Shown here piece after piece: positions 6,183 to 9,561 of a stretch of 9,561 nucleotides of DNA. Under the pieces are notes generated by a model. That model was not told the origin of the DNA and ran no database searches. It saw nothing but the letters and a program-made list of their open reading frames with translations. This DNA comes from Candidatus Elarobacter sp. (GTDB lineage Bacteria > Vulcanimicrobiota > Vulcanimicrobiia > Vulcanimicrobiales > Vulcanimicrobiaceae), in assembly GCA_030150085.1 (NCBI GenBank), contig JASLGJ010000425.1, positions 1-9,561 on the forward strand, given 5' to 3'. Made by a program: the position numbers and the translations under genes. Every line of letters starts with the position of its first letter. The first letter of the stretch is position 1.

Positions 6183-9100
6183 TCACGAGCGCGGCGTGAA
6201 GCCGTAGCCGAACAGCAGGCTGACGTTCACGATCGGGCTCAGGTCGAGCTTGCCGGCGCTGGCGAATCCCGGGTTCGCCGCGGCGGTCATGGCGATCGTG
6301 TAGGTGCCGACCGCGCTCCCGCTCGCGAGCGCCGTGAACGGGCTCGCCCCGCCCGAGGCGAGCGAGCCGTCCGCGCCGGTCGTGCCGCTCGCCCCGGCCG
6401 CGTGCGCCGGGGTGGCCAGCGAGAGCGTGATGCCCGAAGCCGGCTTGCCGACCGTCGTCACCAGCAGCGCGACGTCGCTCAGCACCGGGTTCACCTGGTT
6501 GCGCGGGAAGTCGGACTTCTCCAGCGTGACCGTCAGCGTGCCGGTGTCCTGGAAGTGGAAGAACGCGTCGGGGTACAGCCACGCCAGCGGCAGGCTGCGC
6601 GTCCGCTGGGTCACGCCGGGCAGCGCGGCCAGGTGGCTCAGCACGCGCGCCTCGAGCGTGGGGTCGTAGCGCGCGTCGTAGTAGAAGATCAGCCGCACGT
6701 CGGTCAGCGCGCCGTAGTCGATGTCGTTGACCGCCTTGGGGATCTCCAGGTGCCAGGACGAGGCGACGCCCGCGCCCTCGAAGATGCGCCGCGCGTTGGC
6801 GTTGCCGCGGTAGAGCAGGTCGTCGCTGCGCAGCTGGAAGTCCGACAGCACCAGCGTCTCCTTGGGCTGGATGCGGTACTTCACGCCCGGCGTGCCGCCG
6901 GGCGGCCAGGCGGCGCTGGGCACGCGGTAGGTCGAGACGCCGTTGTTCGTCAGCATTCCCGCCAGGCCGAGCACCGGCACGATGCCGTCGACCGCGACCT
7001 CGACCGAGGCGATGCGGCCGGCGTACGTGCCCGGATAGGCCGCGTCGAAGTCGTCGACCCGGGTCTCGAAGTCCATCGTTCCGGTCTTGCGGAGCTGCGT
7101 CTCGAACAGGTACGGATAGCTCGTGGCCAGCGAGATCTCGTGGCGGATCGGCTGCTGCTTGCCCGCGCTCGAAGTCACCAGGTCGTAGGTGAAGCCCTGC
7201 ACGTCGGCCATGAGCTGGTCCGCGCCGAGCAGCCCCTGGACCTCGCCGCTGGCGTAGCTGCTGCGGATCAGCTGCAGGCTCTGGTCGGTCTCGAAGTTGT
7301 ACGCGGCCTGCATCAGCTTGGCCACCCGCAGCGCCATCTTGAAGTAGCGCTGGTAGAGCCCGTACATGGTCTGCGCCATGGCGTGCCAGACGTCGGGCGT
7401 GAAGAAGGACGCGTCGAACGCGGCGGCGATCTGCTGCGCGCCGGTGGCGCGCAGCTGCGCCGCGGCCACCTCGGAGCCGGCCGCGTTGACGCGCGCCTGC
7501 GCCGCGTTGGCCTCGGCCTGGGCCTGAGCCTGCGCGCTCTGCATCTCGGCCGCGGTGCGCTGCAGCTGGTCGATCTGGTACTGGCGGGCGTACTCCGCCG
7601 CGTCGAGCGAGAGCGCCGCCCCGACCGTCGCGCCGCTGTCGCTGATCGTCTGCCCCGCGCGCAGCTGGCTGAGGTAGTTCACCAGCTTGCCGGGATCGCC
7701 GTCGTCGCCGCCCTGCACCTGCGAGGCCTCGGCCTGCATGACGTTCTGGTGCCAGGACTGGCTGGCGTAGTCGTTCGCGTTGGCGCTCGCGTCGGCGGCG
7801 CGCAGCTTGGCCAGCGCCACCCCGTCCTGGTAGGCCTGCAGCTCGGCCTGCGCCGCGGCGGCCTGCATGGTCGCCGCCTGGACGTCGCCCTGGGCCTGCG
7901 CGGCGGTGGCCTGCAGCTGGACCCGCGTGACCGTGGCGTCGTCGGAGCGGGCCTGGAACGAGATGAAGCTTTGCTCTGCGTTGAGGGCCAGGTTGGTGAA
8001 GTTGACCGCGACGCTCTGCAGGTACTCGAAGGTCCAGATCGGCACGGTGTTGGCGGGCAGCCCGAAGATGTCCAGCCCGCCCTTGATCTTGGCCAGCTGC
8101 GCGCGCACGTCGGCCAGCACCGCGGCCAGCAGGGGGTTGATCGCGCTCGGCACGGCGGTGCGGGCGACCAGCGCGGCCAGCGCGGCCTTCGCGCTCGCCG
8201 CGACCGGGGCGAAGTTGGCCAGCGCGTAGAGCGCGCTGGCCGGCGCGCTGTCGTCGAGCGCGACGACCTTGGTGTAGACCGCGACCGCGCTCGCCGCGTC
8301 GCCGTCGCCGAACAGCGTGTCGCCCCACTTCAGGTACAGGTTGGCCAGCGCGAGCCAGACGTAGGGCACTTCGATCGCGGTGTTGATGTACTGGTAGCCC
8401 GCCGCCTGGAGGTAGTAGGTCTCGGCGTTGGCGTAGTCGCCCAGGGCCTGCAGCGCCTGCGCGATGCCCAGCGGGATGACGTAGTAGTACTCGTGCGGGA
8501 GCGCCAGCGCGGCGTCGGCCGGCTGCTGCGGGCGCAGCAGCACGTCGGGCAGCACCTTGAGCGCGGTGCGCGCGGCGTAGACGTTCTTCTTGATCGTGTC
8601 GGTCGAGGGGACCGTTCCGGCCGTCCACTGGAGCGCGACGACGTTCGTGCCGACCGTGACGCCCAGCGAGCGCGTCGCGTTCGCCACCGCGGCGGCTCCG
8701 CCCGCGGAAGTTGCCGCGGCGGCGGTGGTGCCCGCGGCCGGGGTGACGCGCTGCGCGCCGGCGGCGAGGGTGACGCCGGGCTGCGTCGTCAGGTTGGCGC
8801 GCGCCGCCTCGGCGATCGCGGCGCTGGTCGCGGACGTCGCGCTGATGCCGGGCGACGCGGCGGCCGTGGCGATACCGGGCGACGCGGCCGTGCTGCGGAT
8901 CGTCGCCTCGCGGATGCCGAGCTTGTCGAAGGCGGGGTTGCCGAGCTTGGCGGGATCGACCGGGGTCGTCGGCTTGAGCGGGTGCGCCGTGGTCGCGGGC
9001 AGCACGTTGAGGTGCTGCGCCGCGACGTCCAGGAGCGGGTCGAAGAGCGTGAAGTCCTTGGACAGCTGCTCGTAGATGCCGCTCACCGTGAGCGGCGTGC

Positions 9101-9314
9101 TCGCGTCGAGGAACTGGTAGATCAGCGTCCCGGCGCGCTTGTAGGAGTCGATCGTGCTCTGGTAGCGGCCCTGCCAGTAGAGCTGGTGCGCGGCGTCGAG
9201 CGCGCTCTCGATCGCGGCGAGCGCCGCGGCGTCGGGCCCCGCGGCCGCCGCGACGTCGCGCACCAGCGTGCCGGTGTAGCGCAGGGTGTAGGTGTTCTCG
9301 GCGAAGAGCTGCAC
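6183..9314 (-). CDS. TcA-like Tc toxin subunit with TPR-type N-terminus (compact)
   Basis: 1043 residues. Family role: TcA forms the channel that docks TcB-TcC and injects the cargo. Seen: TPR-like helices at about 33-70 (YWQGRYQSTIDSYKRA); Ala/Thr/Pro linker at about 105-235; more TPR-like helices at about 265-352 (LGDYANAETYYLQAAG); Gln/Ala coiled-coil hairpin at about 429-635; then a TcA-type block (MYGLYQRYFKMALRVAKLMQ, AYNFETD, GLLGADQLM) and a TcB-binding region at about 722-880 (FDAAYPGTYAGRIASVEV, LTDVRLIFYYD); and a tail at 884-1043. Typical TcA proteins have about 2400 residues with VRP1, neuraminidase-like and receptor-binding domains, none of which I see here. Split TcA pairs (TcaA/TcaB) are a partial precedent. 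The GTG start at 9312-9314 lies one base after the upstream TGA and has only a weak, distant GGA, so coupling is likely. The C-terminal call is firm; the N-terminal role is unknown. Confidence 0.92.
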   Translation of the reverse strand: MQLFAENTYTLRYTGTLVRDVAAAAGPDAAALAAIESALDAAHQLYWQGRYQSTIDSYKRAGTLIYQFLDASTPLTVSGIYEQLSKDFTLFDPLLDVAAQHLNVLPATTAHPLKPTTPVDPAKLGNPAFDKLGIREATIRSTAASPGIATAAASPGISATSATSAAIAEAARANLTTQPGVTLAAGAQRVTPAAGTTAAAATSAGGAAAVANATRSLGVTVGTNVVALQWTAGTVPSTDTIKKNVYAARTALKVLPDVLLRPQQPADAALALPHEYYYVIPLGIAQALQALGDYANAETYYLQAAGYQYINTAIEVPYVWLALANLYLKWGDTLFGDGDAASAVAVYTKVVALDDSAPASALYALANFAPVAASAKAALAALVARTAVPSAINPLLAAVLADVRAQLAKIKGGLDIFGLPANTVPIWTFEYLQSVAVNFTNLALNAEQSFISFQARSDDATVTRVQLQATAAQAQGDVQAATMQAAAAQAELQAYQDGVALAKLRAADASANANDYASQSWHQNVMQAEASQVQGGDDGDPGKLVNYLSQLRAGQTISDSGATVGAALSLDAAEYARQYQIDQLQRTAAEMQSAQAQAQAEANAAQARVNAAGSEVAAAQLRATGAQQIAAAFDASFFTPDVWHAMAQTMYGLYQRYFKMALRVAKLMQAAYNFETDQSLQLIRSSYASGEVQGLLGADQLMADVQGFTYDLVTSSAGKQQPIRHEISLATSYPYLFETQLRKTGTMDFETRVDDFDAAYPGTYAGRIASVEVAVDGIVPVLGLAGMLTNNGVSTYRVPSAAWPPGGTPGVKYRIQPKETLVLSDFQLRSDDLLYRGNANARRIFEGAGVASSWHLEIPKAVNDIDYGALTDVRLIFYYDARYDPTLEARVLSHLAALPGVTQRTRSLPLAWLYPDAFFHFQDTGTLTVTLEKSDFPRNQVNPVLSDVALLVTTVGKPASGITLSLATPAHAAGASGTTGADGSLASGGASPFTALASGSAVGTYTIAMTAAANPGFASAGKLDLSPIVNVSLLFGYGFTPRS
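6186..6665 (-). other. Tail of TcA-like protein beyond the TcB-binding region
   Basis: Residues 884-1043. The TcB-binding region of well-known TcA proteins ends soon after a strand like LTDVRLIFYYD (871-880 here). This protein continues with PLAWLYPDAFFHFQDTGTL at 909-927, a beta-rich stretch (VTLEKSDFPRNQVNPVLSD), a Gly/Ala/Ser stretch at about 968-1003, and a final strand-like end (VNVSLLFGYGFTPRS). I do not recognise a named domain. Confidence 0.6.
6675..7151 (-). other. TcB-binding domain of the TcA-like protein
   Basis: Residues about 722-880. Seen: IRHEISLATSYPYLFETQL, then FDAAYPGTYAGRIASVEVAV, RIQPKETLVLSDFQLRSDD, FEGAGVASSWHLEIPK and LTDVRLIFYYD. The order matches the pattern I recall from the TcA end: a DYPG-like motif followed by RIxxVxV, a glycine/polar middle, and a last strand. 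This is the expected docking face for the propeller of the protein encoded next. Confidence 0.85.
7410..8030 (-). other. Predicted channel helical hairpin of the TcA-like protein
   Basis: Residues about 429-635. The first arm runs from about 430 to 530 (LNAEQSFISFQARSDDATVT, AATMQAAAAQAELQAYQDGV). The second runs from about 570 to 635 (QRTAAEMQSAQAQAQAEANA). Both are Ala/Gln-rich, helix-forming and suited to coiled-coil packing, as in the TcA pore hairpin. The connecting segment at 533-570 is Gly/Asp-rich and rather polar. Channel formation by a pentamer is inferred from the family. Confidence 0.75.
8259..8522 (-). other. TPR-like helical repeats in the TcA-like protein
   Basis: Residues about 265-352. 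Seen: ALQALGDYANAETYYLQAAG and LALANLYLKWGDTLFG followed by GDAASAVAVYTKVVAL. Both fit the TPR spacing of a small residue and LG/WG, then an aromatic, then Ala and Tyr. A related unit lies near residues 33-70. TPRs usually bind other proteins, so this head may hold a partner such as the product of the upstream gene; that role is inference. Confidence 0.65.
8844..8897 (-). repeat. 27-bp imperfect tandem duplication in the linker
   Basis: Two adjacent units begin at 8844 and 8871. Their first 18 bases differ at one position. On the minus strand this gives AASPGI twice, at residues 143-148 and 152-157, with a 9-residue period that keeps the reading frame. It lies in the low-complexity linker of the TcA-like protein and probably reflects slippage in a flexible region. 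Confidence 0.7.
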
Positions 9315-9315
9315 G

Positions 9316-9561
9316 TCACTTGGCGTTTCCGACGACCATCGTGTAGCCGCCGACGAGCTGGTTCCCGTCGTACTGCATGAGGCGCAGGACGTGGGCCTGG
9401 CCGGCGGCCGGCGGCGGCGCCGCCTTGAGCCCGGCCAGCAGGGTGGAGTCGAACAGCGCGCTGTGCGCGACCAGCGTCGCCAGGTTCGCGTTCTGCAGCG
9501 TGAGGTTGGTCGCGGTGATGCTCTTCGCCGCGCCGGCGCCGGCGCGGCCCTCGGCGCCGGC
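9316..9561 (-). CDS. C-terminal fragment of an unrecognised protein coupled to the TcA-like gene
   Basis: Seen: a minus-strand frame open from the window edge, 81 codons long, ending in TGA at 9318-9316. Third positions are almost all G or C. The fragment begins Gly/Ala-rich (AGAEGRAGAGAAK), continues as LTLQNANLATLVAHSALFDS, then a Pro/Ala stretch (KAAPPPAAGQAH), and ends VLRLMQYDGNQLVGGYTMVV-GNAK, which looks like short beta strands. The TGA is one base from the GTG of the TcA-like gene, so the two are probably translated together. I do not recognise the family. Given the small size of the neighbouring TcA-like protein, this gene could supply a missing TcA part, but the fragment itself has no motif that shows this. 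Confidence 0.78.
   Translation of the reverse strand, partial: AGAEGRAGAGAAKSITATNLTLQNANLATLVAHSALFDSTLLAGLKAAPPPAAGQAHVLRLMQYDGNQLVGGYTMVVGNAK
9527..9548. repeat. 22-bp perfect GC palindrome inside a coding region
   Basis: The 22 bases equal their own reverse complement. They lie in Ala/Gly/Arg codons of the fragment at 9316-9561, where GCC, GGC and GCG codons make such symmetry likely by chance. There is no loop and no T-run, so I assign no function. Confidence 0.6.

Noticed and set aside
194..6199. A plus-strand open frame of about 2000 codons opposite the TcB-TcC gene, and another at 6072-9380 opposite the TcA-like gene
   Set aside because: The translations are Arg/Ala/Gly/Val/His-rich with no domain, and they mirror real minus-strand genes with clear domain order. 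In DNA this GC-rich, antisense frames lack stops by default.
6169..8628. A minus-strand 819-codon frame inside the TcA-like gene
   Set aside because: Arg/Gly/Ala-rich composition with no domain. It overlaps the recognised TcA-like frame throughout.
9527..9548. 22-bp perfect palindrome considered as an operator or attachment site
   Set aside because: It consists of alternating Gly/Ala codons in a coding frame. Such symmetry is expected by chance at this composition, and no second copy or promoter accompanies it.
1..9561. Scanned for tRNA genes, insertion sequences and CRISPR repeats
   Set aside because: No cloverleaf with a CCA-type end, no transposase motif or terminal inverted repeats, and no regularly spaced short repeats were seen by eye.

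Overview
This window comes from a bacterium of very high GC content. I estimate about 70% or more, with nearly every third codon position G or C, and both complete genes start with GTG. No ribosomal or housekeeping marker is present, so I cannot name the lineage. The window has almost no intergenic DNA: the largest gap between genes is 10 bases.

Layout. (1) About 2-163, plus strand: the last 53 codons of an unrecognised gene. Its TAG directly abuts the stop of the gene that faces it. (2) 164-6172, minus strand: a 2002-residue fused TcB-TcC protein of the Tc (ABC) toxin family. It has an SpvB-type N-terminus, a six-bladed VCBS/FG-GAP beta-propeller, TcdB middle regions, an RHS/YD-repeat cage, an RHS-associated core ending in DPSGM, and a 324-residue C-terminal cargo. 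(3) 6183-9314, minus strand: a 1043-residue protein whose C-terminal half looks like the channel and TcB-binding end of a TcA subunit, while its N-terminal half is TPR-like helices and an Ala/Thr/Pro-rich linker. (4) 9316-9561, minus strand: the last 81 codons of another unrecognised gene, separated from gene 3 by one base.

The three minus-strand genes read 4 -> 3 -> 2 and are almost certainly one translationally coupled operon. The expected mechanism, taken from characterised Tc toxins, is that the RHS cage of TcB-TcC encloses its own cleaved C-terminus, the propeller gates the cage and docks on the TcA C-terminus, and the TcA channel moves the cargo across a target membrane.

The unusual points are the small TPR-headed TcA-like subunit, its polar hairpin tip, a tail of about 160 residues beyond the TcB-binding region, a shorter than usual cage, an alternating canonical/degenerate pattern in the propeller loops, and a cargo made mostly of glycine-zipper membrane-like sequence rather than a recognisable enzyme. 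No immunity gene, holin, chitinase, insertion sequence, RNA gene or CRISPR array is visible.
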